From positions 496,001 through 560,000 of the forward strand of contig NBIV01000005.1 in the NCBI GenBank assembly GCA_003194525.1: a stretch of 64,000 nucleotides of DNA, given 5' to 3'. A program made the translations under genes and the position numbers. The notes beneath the pieces were generated by a model that worked only from the letters and a program-made list of their open reading frames with translations, made no database searches and was not told the DNA's origin. Positions 29,589-38,833 of the stretch are shown here, in pieces. Each line of letters opens with the position of its first letter. Position 1 is the stretch's first letter. Origin of the DNA: Gracilariopsis chorda. Taxonomy: Eukaryota > Rhodophyta > Florideophyceae > Gracilariales > Gracilariaceae.

Positions 29589-30629
29589 TTACAAAGAAGT
29601 AGCATAGTACAATAAAGTAGGACGCATATCCTCATCAGCCCAAGTCTCATCATATCCATTCTCCCTTTCCCACGCCTCTTGGAAAGCCTTGATAAGCGCG
29701 CTCTGCACATCAAAACGGTTGGCGACCTCCTCTCTAAATCCAACACGATACTCTCTATACGCACCTCTAGAGTCCTTAACCCTCATATCAAAGCCCAGTC
29801 GATCCAAGGCGGCAATCTTGCACACCTTCGGATCCGGGTCTCCCAAAAAGACCTTACACAGACGTCGCAAATCATCCTCCTTGTTCTCGTTGAGATTCTT
29901 CACAATGCCCGGCGCGTGATGCGCCAGTGGATCTGGCTCCGACTCGCAGAAGTCGGCAACGGACACCCATTGCGAAACGACGCCGTATCCAGCCACAAAG
30001 AAGACATCTTTCAAATTCATACGATGAAACTTGAAGAGATCTGGATATTGCAAGGCGTCCGCGGCATGTGCATGAATATCAATATAAGCCTCTCTCAAGC
30101 CGTCGACCTCATCCTCAGGCAAGGGGGTTATATCACCAACCAAGGTGACCCGACAGCCGTCCTGCCCAAAGTTCGACGGCGGTTGCACGAAAAGAGAACA
30201 GCGGTTATCAGCGTGCAAATTGCGCGTATGCGCAGCGCCATTCGCCAACAGCACCACCGGCAGTCCCTGAGCGTCGAGAATATAATCAACGTGACTTCCA
30301 AACGGCGCGCCATCATGCTTCTGACTGGCGGTGCATAGAGTACCCGTGTTGCACACATGCACCAACGTGCGCGCGCGCGCAGCGTTCGTCAGTCTGTGCA
30401 CGGAGGCTTCTGACGCGTGGCTCGGCGCGGAGGCGGAGGCGGAGGCGGAGGCGGATTGCGATGGAGTCTGCGAACCTCGCGCGATCAGCCGGCGTGCGGG
30501 CGCGCGCACTGGTGGCGCGATGTGGCGGCGAGTTTGTCCCGGCCGCGAAGCGTTGGGGCGCAGGGCGGCCGGCGCGCGCGCGTGGAACGGGCGCAGCGGG
30601 ACGCTGGGCGTGAAGGCGGGGCGGAGCAT
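29589..30629 (-). CDS. FMN-binding split-barrel protein, plastid type
   Basis: Predicted 346 residues of the pyridoxamine-phosphate-oxidase-like split-barrel group with a C-terminal DUF2470-like part. The barrel begins at about 90: TGTLCTASQKHDGAPFGSHV, then DNRCSLFVQPP and RVTLVGDITPLP. The C-terminal part includes VKDSRGAYREYRVGFREEV. Plant and cyanobacterial relatives bind heme or FMN, and some regulate tetrapyrrole synthesis; the role here is inferred only. The first about 75 residues (MLRPAFTPSVPLRPFHARAP, Arg/Ala/Pro/Ser-rich) look like a plastid transit peptide. The start is the ATG at 30629. The frame continues upstream to another ATG at 30815, inside the shared promoter with the photolyase gene. 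Confidence 0.75.
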   Translation of the reverse strand: MLRPAFTPSVPLRPFHARAPAALRPNASRPGQTRRHIAPPVRAPARRLIARGSQTPSQSASASASASAPSHASEASVHRLTNAARARTLVHVCNTGTLCTASQKHDGAPFGSHVDYILDAQGLPVVLLANGAAHTRNLHADNRCSLFVQPPSNFGQDGCRVTLVGDITPLPEDEVDGLREAYIDIHAHAADALQYPDLFKFHRMNLKDVFFVAGYGVVSQWVSVADFCESEPDPLAHHAPGIVKNLNENKEDDLRRLCKVFLGDPDPKVCKIAALDRLGFDMRVKDSRGAYREYRVGFREEVANRFDVQSALIKAFQEAWERENGYDETWADEDMRPTLLYYATSL

Positions 30630-30927
30630 TTGGGAGAGCGCGCGACGGCGATAAGACAGATGCGGCTCGTGTTGGTGAGCGGCAAGGACGAAAGGGTGCA
30701 CGGAAGGAGGGGCACTCCGTTTGTGTGTAAGATACAGCGAGGAGAGAGCTGTGGGGTTGGGCGTCCAGTCTGAGATCGGACCGTGGCCACGGTGGCATTG
30801 TGCGCCGTTCCGCATGTGTACTCACTGTACCTGCGCAGATTGCGAGGCGCCATCCGCACGCGCGAGCTCATCGCTATCGCAGACCGCCTCCGCGACATCC
30901 GCCACCTGCGCCACCTCCGCAATAACA

Positions 30928-32124
30928 ATGAAGCGCGCCACATATATCTTGCATCCGACCGCGGTCACCCTAAAGCCACTATCGTCACCATCGCCACACA
31001 AGTCCGCTCCCTCTTCCACGCTGCCCACGCTGCAAAATCTCTCCATCGCTGCCGCCACAGCCCGTTCCGCGCGCGCCTCAACCGCCCCGCCAGACGCGCT
31101 GCCAACTGCTGCACATTCCTTGCTCAACGTACCGCTGTTTCCTCCGCGTCCGGCCCCCGCTTCCGCCAATATCATAGTCTGGTTTCGCGTGGACTTGCGC
31201 TTGCATGACCATCCCGCTTTATGCCACGCTCTGGATGACTGTCATGGCGGCACTGTCACGCCGGTGTACATTTTCGATCCGCGCTCTTACGGCAAGACTA
31301 CGTATGGTTTCGAGAAAACTGGACGTCACAGAGCGAATTTCCTTCTCCAGTCCGTTGCCAATTTGCGCCACTCCCTCATAAAACGGGGCTCAAATCTGCT
31401 CATTCGCACCGGAATGCCGGAGAACGTCTTGCCAGCACTCGCCCGTCAGCTCAATGCCTCCACCGTACTCTGTCACAGAGAGGTCCTGCTTCCGGACGGC
31501 CGTCTTGAATCCGCCGTCAATCGCGCTCTAGAAAAGGCTGGCGTTCAGTTTTGCTCCTTCTTTTCAAACTGTTTGTACCACATCGTCGACCTCCCCTTCC
31601 CAGTTCATCATATCCCCGACATCTACGTCGTCTTTCGTGAAGCCGTTCAATCATCATGCAAAATTCGAAGCCCACTTCCAACCCCTCAATCCCTCCCTAC
31701 CTTCCCGAGAATAGACCCCGGTCAAATCCCCACACTGGAAGATCTCGGTCTTTCCAAACCGCCACCCTCACCCGATATGAACTTGTACCACGGCGGAGAA
31801 AAAGAAGCGCTCAACAAACTGGCCCAGCTTATTGAACACGCCAGGGCTGTACCGCGTGGACGTTCCGTAGCAGATTGTCTCGCTACCGACTTCACGTGCA
31901 CTATCTCACCATGGGTTGCTTACGGATGCCTCAGTCCAAGGCTTGTATATGCAAAGTTGCGACATGCCCCAAAAGCTTGTCAAACCACCACCTATTTTGA
32001 ACTGATGTGGAGGGACTTCTTTCGATACATAAGCCTCAAATACTCGCACAAGACGCTTTCGAGAGAAGCTTCGAATGCCAAATCATTGCCCGATATCCAC
32101 TCGGAACGCGCCGTCTTGCGCTAG
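30928..32124 (+). CDS. PHR2: PHR2-like photolyase/cryptochrome homologue
   Basis: Predicted 398 residues. The photolyase N-terminal antenna domain starts at about residue 80: IVWFRVDLRLHDHPAL, TPVYIFDPRSYG, GRHRANFLLQSVANLR, CHREVLLPDGRLE. Part of the FAD-binding half follows (FTCTISPWVAYGCLSPRLVY), ending soon after ELMWRDFFRYISLKYS. Stopping here is characteristic of plant PHR2, which is shorter than true photolyases, so the early end is probably not a truncation. DNA-repair activity of PHR2 proteins is uncertain. The Thr/Ser/Ala-rich N-terminus suggests plastid targeting. The start is the ATG at 30928; an in-frame ATG at 30814 is an alternative. Confidence 0.82.
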   Translation: MKRATYILHPTAVTLKPLSSPSPHKSAPSSTLPTLQNLSIAAATARSARASTAPPDALPTAAHSLLNVPLFPPRPAPASANIIVWFRVDLRLHDHPALCHALDDCHGGTVTPVYIFDPRSYGKTTYGFEKTGRHRANFLLQSVANLRHSLIKRGSNLLIRTGMPENVLPALARQLNASTVLCHREVLLPDGRLESAVNRALEKAGVQFCSFFSNCLYHIVDLPFPVHHIPDIYVVFREAVQSSCKIRSPLPTPQSLPTFPRIDPGQIPTLEDLGLSKPPPSPDMNLYHGGEKEALNKLAQLIEHARAVPRGRSVADCLATDFTCTISPWVAYGCLSPRLVYAKLRHAPKACQTTTYFELMWRDFFRYISLKYSHKTLSREASNAKSLPDIHSERAVLR

Positions 32125-32213
32125 GCTCTGTGCTGTTTGCCGTTCTTGTTCATCTTTTTGTTTTCATTCATAAACAGCTAGATACACTATCAGTTCGTAT
32201 TCGCGGTTTGGCG

Positions 32214-33704
32214 CTATCGCGTGTGAGATAGTGCCTCGCGGAAGTGTTCTTCATCTACAGCTTCCAGATCTGTTCCCCCTTTTTCGATCGCAATCATCCC
32301 CGCTTCGTCGCACAGCGCTCTCAACCCGGCGCCCGAAACACCTTCTGTTTCACTCACCAACCATTCGATTAGCTCCTGGCTTCCTCGTGCACCGCCGTGG
32401 GGAATATCTTTAATCAACATTTCCAACATCATTCGTCGGTCTTCTTCACCTGGCGTATCAATTCGAATGACGTTATCAAGACGTCCCGGCCTGACCATCG
32501 CCGCATCCAACTTGTCCAAATCTGCAGCACAAGCCAGCACAAAAACTTTGCCACCCTGTACACCATCCAACTCTGTCAGCAAAGATGCCACTACGCGTCC
32601 GTCCACGCCACTTGAATCTTCACCCCCTCGTTGGCCCACCGCATCAATGTCATCAATAAACACGATGCACGGGCTTAGTATTCTTGCACGCGCAAACAGA
32701 CGACGTACCTGCGCTTCAGATTCTCCTAGATACTTGCTAAACAGATCCGTTGCGCTCACGCGGACACTGTTCACACTCGTCAAACGTCGTAAGAGTGACT
32801 CTGCAAGTAGCGTTTTCCCTACCCCGTGCGGTCCATGAAGTAGTACACCCCGTGGTGATCGCACGCCTAACCGCGTAAAGGTTTCTTCATGCAAGAATGG
32901 CCATTCGCAAAGACGTAGTAACTGCTGCTTCTGCTTTAAATAGCCTGCATGGTGCCCCCAGTCTGTCGCATACTGTTCCTTCGTGTTCATATTCGTGGTG
33001 ACAAATGAAAGGTCTGAACTTGCTTGCATTGGTGAATACGAAGTAACAATATCCGAAAGAGCTTCGAAGGAGAACTTACGCTGGCTGCCAACATGGTTGC
33101 TAGATAATGAACAAGCAAGAAAAGTGTTGATCACGTTCGCAAAGTCAGGTAAATCAAACCCGGGCGACTTCCGCATGAGCATCTCATCCCCTTCTCGCGG
33201 AAATTCAAAGTGAGGATCTTCGGCGACCAGGCTAAGAAGAAAGCGGCGCCACGCAACCTTGCGGGCCTCGGGTAAGGCCGTAGTTATAGTCAGTACATGT
33301 TCAAAACGTCCGACCCGCAGTAATGAATCAGGAACCGTTGTTTCCGAGGCTGCGAGTCCTATGATTGTCACATTTCGAGCTCGCACAAATAAACCTTTCA
33401 GTGCACCTTCTACCTCAGATTGATCACAGGGGGTATCGACATCGTCCACACAAATCTGCTCCTTTAAAGACACCTCTGGAGCAGCTCTCAAAACGTAAAG
33501 GCTGCAAGACAACCTCTGCACATCGGGTATGACGCTGTCGATAATGCAATTCCTGGACTGGTAGCTTCCCACAAGAAGGATTCCTGTAGGTCGCCTCTGC
33601 AACAGTTTCCGGAAAGATGATATATGCTCATTGAGTAAGATCTGCTGTATAGTTTGAGGATGAGAAACATTTTTCTGTAAAGAGAGATCTGCAATTGTAT
33701 CCAT
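32214..33704 (-). CDS. AAA+ ATPase with two AAA modules, first degenerate
   Basis: Predicted 496 residues, CDC48/AFG2-like. Module 1 (about 15-220) has lost the Walker A motif (GILLVGSYQSRN) but keeps an arginine-finger-like SLLRVGRFEHVL. Module 2 has Walker A GPHGVGKT (about 291-298), Walker B IVFIDDID (about 347-354, Asp in place of the usual Glu), and the sensor/arginine region DKLDAAMVRPGRLDNVIRID. The segment CEWPFLHEETFTRLGVRSPR preceding module 2 is typical of AFG2/SPATA5-type proteins; PEX1/PEX6 are alternatives. The frame is open upstream to 33860, including a hydrophobic stretch (VALFGALYYLLSTY), but has no ATG before 33704. Either the N-terminus is short or a 5' exon is missed. Confidence 0.7.
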   Translation of the reverse strand: MDTIADLSLQKNVSHPQTIQQILLNEHISSFRKLLQRRPTGILLVGSYQSRNCIIDSVIPDVQRLSCSLYVLRAAPEVSLKEQICVDDVDTPCDQSEVEGALKGLFVRARNVTIIGLAASETTVPDSLLRVGRFEHVLTITTALPEARKVAWRRFLLSLVAEDPHFEFPREGDEMLMRKSPGFDLPDFANVINTFLACSLSSNHVGSQRKFSFEALSDIVTSYSPMQASSDLSFVTTNMNTKEQYATDWGHHAGYLKQKQQLLRLCEWPFLHEETFTRLGVRSPRGVLLHGPHGVGKTLLAESLLRRLTSVNSVRVSATDLFSKYLGESEAQVRRLFARARILSPCIVFIDDIDAVGQRGGEDSSGVDGRVVASLLTELDGVQGGKVFVLACAADLDKLDAAMVRPGRLDNVIRIDTPGEEDRRMMLEMLIKDIPHGGARGSQELIEWLVSETEGVSGAGLRALCDEAGMIAIEKGGTDLEAVDEEHFREALSHTR

Positions 33705-34467
33705 TGAGCGTGCAAGGCTGCATGTCTTGTATGAGGCTGTAGATTCCAACCGGCTGAGTTCAATGGTATGGCTCGTATAGGTTGATAAGAGGTAGTAAAG
33801 CGCTCCAAACAGTGCCACTGTACTCGGAGATCTCAGAGACGTTGAAGATGAAATGCACAAATGCTTTCTATAAGTGGAGAGCGACGAAATAGTACATATC
33901 GGACGCGAAGCGTTTTATAGTTGATAGATGCCCTCGTCGGGCGGGGGTTAAAGGGTTATCTTTGGGATACCTTCGCTAAAACACCCAGTGCACAACTACC
34001 GTTTGCATTTGCCAACACTTGTCACGAACATGAGTTTCGCGTTGGAACTTTAGTCTATGTACTAGATCTAGTAGCTACTCGAAAAAGGGGGCAGCTCTCA
34101 AGTTTCCCAAACTGGATCACAAGCACAGGCCACTGGAAAGCAGTAAAATTAACCCTTACCTCTCGTTGTACGAGGGAATTTACAGGTAAGGGGTTACAAC
34201 TGAGATTATGGATGCACATACTGTATATGCAGCGCTTCAAACAGATATGCAGCGGTGAGCAGCGAAGGTACTATAATTGCGGACTTGTGACGTGCCGAAT
34301 GTTCAAGGTGTAATAAGTCTCTTCCGCATGTTCAAGGTTTCGCTCTTCTGCCTTTGGTAGGTTCGCTGGGTACGACGGCAAAGATCTGATCCGAGCGACT
34401 ACGGAAAGAGCCAAAACGCAGATCTACAGCTCGCTTAGCACTTGTTCCATCCTAAACCATCCTAAAT
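33705..34467. other. divergent promoter region
   Basis: Spacer between the AAA+ gene and the DUF3429 gene. It may contain an unrecognised 5' exon of the AAA+ gene. No other coding signal. Confidence 0.35.
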
Positions 34468-35202
34468 ATGAATACGTCCGCACGGACGCTAAAACAAACC
34501 ACTAGCATCTGGCGGATGCAACGCGCTGCTCAATGTCGTTTTCGTGCGCCAAACCGAGAATCAACTACCAACACACCCGAAGACAGCGCGCTGAGAGAGG
34601 TCTTGAACCAAACTAGACCACCTGATATTGTTCAGTATCTAGGCTACGGAGGCACTATTCCTTTCCTAACAGGGGCATTAGCAACAACATTAACGTCTGA
34701 TCCAACCTACTTTGCACGCGCAACTCAGCTGTATGGTTCATCAATCCTAAGCTTCCTAGGGGCTGTTCATTGGGGAGTGGCTTTACGGTTTCCTCACTCC
34801 AGTTCATTTGCAAGAAACGTTGACTTTGTGTATGGCGTCACTCCTTCCTTGTTAGGGTGGACAGCTTCATTAATGCAACCTGCGGAGGGGCTTGCGCTGT
34901 TGACAGCCAGTTTTGCAGGCGCTTACGCATATGACACTGTGCGCTTTGGAGTACCTGGTAGCACACCGCCTTGGTACTTGCGGCTCAGAGGTCCACTTAC
35001 GCTGGCTGCACTTGGTGGATGCGGTATCAGCTATTTGGCTATGCAACGCAAGAACGCAAAGGATGCGTCTGTCGTTGTCGAAGAGGTGCTGGTGGTCTCA
35101 AACGCAGGGAGTGCCACGGCAAGCTTGGCACAGAACACTGTGGAAGTGGAGGAAAAGTCAGGTGCAGAACAAGAGACAATGACAAGCAGTGACACAGCAT
35201 AA
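34468..35202 (+). CDS. DUF3429/TMEM69-like membrane protein
   Basis: Predicted 244 residues. The conserved DUF3429 opening is LGYGGTIPFLTGAL followed by YGSSILSFLGAVHWGVALR, then further hydrophobic segments (VTPSLLGWTASLMQ, LALLTASFAGAYAYDTVRFG and LTLAALGGCGISYLAM), about five membrane passes. TMEM69 in animals is mitochondrial; bacterial members are inner-membrane proteins of unknown role. The Arg/Thr/Ser-rich N-terminus fits mitochondrial import. The acidic, disordered C-terminal 50 residues are variable. The start is the ATG at 34468. Confidence 0.8.
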   Translation: MNTSARTLKQTTSIWRMQRAAQCRFRAPNRESTTNTPEDSALREVLNQTRPPDIVQYLGYGGTIPFLTGALATTLTSDPTYFARATQLYGSSILSFLGAVHWGVALRFPHSSSFARNVDFVYGVTPSLLGWTASLMQPAEGLALLTASFAGAYAYDTVRFGVPGSTPPWYLRLRGPLTLAALGGCGISYLAMQRKNAKDASVVVEEVLVVSNAGSATASLAQNTVEVEEKSGAEQETMTSSDTA

Positions 35203-35686
35203 CAGGGTAATGGTCAGATCAACAGAATCTATGAGTCTTGTACGAAGCAAAGACAGAGCTTGACATGTGCTGTGCGTAAGTTGAATGATAAGCACATGAA
35301 CGGTACTGTGAACATCATACTCACGGCGGCGATAACACGCACCGCTGGTATCGCAGTGAATTCTGGAATCAATCAGAAATGATGAAAACGAAGGCAACAA
35401 CGGCGCTTCCTTATGACTTGCTCTTCGTAGATGCGGCTGGTCTGATGATAATAGCACAAGATAGATCGTTCCTGCGAGCGCTAACAATATGCACGCACTC
35501 AGGTACGTGTTTGACGCTGTGTCAAGCAGATGTTCTGAAAACGAAGGTCAGCAAGGAGCTCTTGAGTGCTTGGAACGTATGTTCTACAATGGTGCATATA
35601 AGAAAGTGAAAAACATGACGATGAAACTCGGTGCTACTAGATACAAGAGAATGAGACATGAAGAACGGGGAACAAGAAAGTCTACT
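35203..35686. other. tail-to-tail spacer
   Basis: Between the DUF3429 stop and the Tudor-like gene stop. No gene or clear repeat seen. Confidence 0.4.
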
Positions 35687-36262
35687 TCAACCCCGTGAAC
35701 GGTGCAAGCGTTTGGTTGGAGGAGGATGCCGAGAGTCACGATGATTTGGTACATCATATGCATCACCATACTCCTGGATCTCTTCGTCCGCCACTTCTAT
35801 TGGCGAATGTTCGCTCTCTGGTAGATGCCGACAGGGAGATAGTCGAACAAACTTCCATCCAGACCCGCGTATCACATCGGTAGATTGTTCTCCCAAATAA
35901 GCGACTTTCAACTTAATTCCAGTGCTAGAGTGATCATAAACAAGCGCCTGATAGTTGTTGTGATCTACAGGATGCTTAAAGTCTACGATAGCGCCATCTA
36001 ATATCGGAAGGCCATTGTCCCGAGTTTTCTTCGGTAGCAACATCCATCTGCACTTCTCCAGAGAGACTGTCTCAAGGGTATCATCTGTGCGGTAGACGAT
36101 GATGTATTGATGTGAGGCAGGCAGGTATTTGACGACGACTGCTTCGTACCAGGTTGCATCTTTCCAGCATATCAGAAGCTCGCGACCCTGGAGGTCTTTT
36201 CCGTATTCTCGGGGGTGGGGGTAATGCTCGTCTGAACGGTTCCTGAGGATTGATGAGGTCAT
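35687..36262 (-). CDS. Tudor-like domain protein
   Basis: Predicted 191 residues. Residues about 24-75 (GRELLICWKDATWYEAVVVK, then YIIVYRTDDTLETVSLEK) have the look of a Tudor/PWWP-type barrel that reads histone or methyl-arginine marks. A second, weaker repeat follows (GAIVDFKHPVDHNNYQALVY, then GIKLKVAYLGEQSTDV). The C-terminal tail is polar. Catalytic domains are absent, so it would act as an adaptor or chromatin reader. The start is the ATG at 36262. Family assignment is from fold-like pattern only and an Agenet-type protein is possible. Confidence 0.55.
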   Translation of the reverse strand: MTSSILRNRSDEHYPHPREYGKDLQGRELLICWKDATWYEAVVVKYLPASHQYIIVYRTDDTLETVSLEKCRWMLLPKKTRDNGLPILDGAIVDFKHPVDHNNYQALVYDHSSTGIKLKVAYLGEQSTDVIRGSGWKFVRLSPCRHLPESEHSPIEVADEEIQEYGDAYDVPNHRDSRHPPPTKRLHRSRG

Positions 36263-37028
36263 TATAAGGAGTGGGTGCGCCTAGAGTGAACAAAGAGGCG
36301 AAGAGAGAAAGAGAGAGACGACGCAGAGTGTGGTCTCGAGGCTTAATGAGAAGGGTAATCAGTGCGGTACACCAACGTGTGGAAAGGCTGAGATGGCGAA
36401 GTTCAATCCTTCTGGGACGAATAGATAGGGGATGTAAACGTTGTACCCTTGTACAGTAACCGGTTAGCAAACCTAACCGCCGTTGCCGGTACCGTTGGTA
36501 CCGACGGTAGACTACCTGCAGAGTTATGTAGGTGATGAAATCGCGTATGTTCCCGTTCGTAAAACCACTTGCCCCAAGCCATCTCAGGCACGAGGGCTAG
36601 CGCTTTATCTAGGGTTAAGTCGATAGTTTATACCGCCCGTATCTGTGAAAAGATTAGCGTACCCTACGGATTAGATACGCTTGGAAAGGTTAAGATACTG
36701 TCCTGCTGCAGCGCGGGCCAACGTGTGTCAAAAAAAAAAGCTATCTTATTTTAACAATAGATAGCTAGCAACAGACACTTAAAGTAAACCACCTGCTGCA
36801 GCACAGATCCGCTGGATACAAAAAAAACGAACTGAAGGCATCTCTCCTTGAACAAATAGAGATCCAGCTGGATTTGTGTCCATGTGTTTTGTCAGGTAGT
36901 GGTTTGCTGTACAGGGAACTAATAAATGCCGACACTGCAGTCCGGTAAGTTCTTCCCCAGCACTATCATGGTGATGCATGATGCAATTGCCTCGTATGAT
37001 AAAACGTCAAAATTAACTCTGTCTTTTT
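36263..37028. other. intergenic with palindromes
   Basis: No gene. It carries the hairpin CGGTTAG-CAAAC-CTAACCG near 36460-36478, CGGTACC-GTT-GGTACCG just after it, and a hairpin at 36739-36766 with arms AGCTATCT and AGATAGCT after an A-run. Confidence 0.5.
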
Positions 37029-37406
37029 CTAGTGTCTATCTGACCAGCGACCTCATATGAGGTCAATTTTAATTACTCTAGAACTTTATCAAAACCTTAA
37101 AACTTTTCCAAAAACTTTTTCACTTTGATCTTCTCATCATGTCTTCCACGCCGGCAGCGCTGAACCATGTCCACAAAACATCACCAACAGTCGTAGCTGT
37201 CACATCAAGCACTATCGTCAACAACATTCGTACACAATGGCCCCGTCCACAGATCTTATAGTTCAAAGACCACCTGGTTGGCCATGTTTCAAGTTCGAAA
37301 TTTGAAATGTGGGGCCATGCGGATCAGATTTCAATTTTTTTTTTAATTTTGCGTGCCGTTGCGCTGACCTCATATGAGGTCAGCTCACCGGTCCGATAGA
37401 CACTAG
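37029..37406. mobile_element. 378-bp MITE-like element with terminal inverted repeats
   Basis: The ends are CTAGTGTCTATC (37029-37040) and its exact complement GATAGACACTAG (37395-37406). The inversion continues imperfectly inward to a palindrome, GACCTCATATGAGGTC at 37049-37064 and TGACCTCATATGAGGTCA at 37365-37382. The interior is A/T-rich and noncoding. No convincing target duplication can be called. This structure suggests a non-autonomous DNA transposon. Confidence 0.7.
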
Positions 37407-38833
37407 CGATACTCTTTTGAAAATAACGTGATCCACGTCATCTGCACTGGTGATTCCCAGTAACAAACGCTTTTTGGGTGCTCTTCGCCATCGAACAAGC
37501 ATCCCTCACATCATCAGGCAACTTCTGAGTCGCTGCAAATGAAGTGCGAGAGCGCTCATCTTATCATTGAGGGCTTCAAGAACGAAAGCTGATTCGGCTT
37601 TCCCTTGCCTTTGTTGTTCAAAATGAAGGTCGTACCGCCGTCCATTCTGCTTTGACTTATGCTGGCCATAGAGCTGGCCCACCACTGTTTGGGTCTCTAT
37701 TTAAGACTGCTAACGATGCTGCTTGGCATGATCTGATTGAAGTTCCGGTCTCATCATGTCAACCTATTGACTTCGCCAAGTCACACTGTTGCTACATTCC
37801 GTCTTATCTCACGAGCAACAGTTGTCCCAAAACCCCGCACAACATACATACTAGCACTAGTTTCTGTTTGGTCCGAACCAATTCCCACTCCACAAGGAAC
37901 CCGGCCCAATTTTGAAAAAGTCATTCACGGTTTGAATTCCCAGCATCTCCGCGTTCAATGATAGGTCAGCCCCCTGCAACACGAACGTCCCCAAGACAAC
38001 ATCATTGTAGAGTACATTGAATGCGAAACGATTCCCGCACGCACAGTTGCCTGTTACTGTTAGTTAAAAAAGCTTTTGTATTCAACAGCAGCTCTTCTCA
38101 AACAATTTGTTTGGTAAAACGCTGGCTTGTGCCACTCGCTTCATGTTTCACCCGCACATCGACTCGTTCGTATAGTCGTGAAGCGCTTCTAACGAGTACG
38201 ATTTCATTGGCGTAGTTCTTGGCGTTGTATTGACAACGCTTCGACATGAAGCATAACTACACCAAGGAGTAAAGGGCAAGGCACGAAACGATGGAATCTA
38301 CGTGTCTTCTAACCTACACCGAGAGCAATGCCATTCTATAATATGTGGAGGTGCTTCAGCAAGAACGGAGGTCTTGCGTCGTAACAACGGTACTAAATTT
38401 CATACGAATCTTAAACAAAGAGAATCAATGGGTGGGAGGTTGTCGAAGACATCATTAATGACGCGATGGTCGCGAGTGTCGGTGAACAGTATATTTGTGG
38501 GAACCATCGGATGGGCGTTGTGATCGACTCAGTCCTCTGTGCGTATCCAAAGCTTATCCCGGCGCCCCCTGACGTCAATCGCGATGAGCGCTACACCCCG
38601 CTTCCGACGCGCGCGTCCAGATCTAATCCTTGTTAATTTGAAATGTGAGAAAGCCAATCCTACTCGCACATACCATTTCCAGCCTGTTTTAGGACGTGTC
38701 ATATGTGCGATCTCAGGAAATCTATCGAACTGCGATATTTCTGATTGGACTTGTAGATACATTGCCAGACATCCTCACTTGAAACGAGAGCCGACTTGGA
38801 GGTTCTCACCTTTAGCAAAAAGCCCGAAGCGCC
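37407..38833. other. gene-poor stretch upstream of the orphan membrane protein
   Basis: Short frames only, none recognisable. No repeats other than the neighbouring MITE-like element. Confidence 0.35.

Noticed and set aside
29679..30338. 219-codon plus-strand frame
   Set aside because: Shadow of the FMN split-barrel gene on the other strand.
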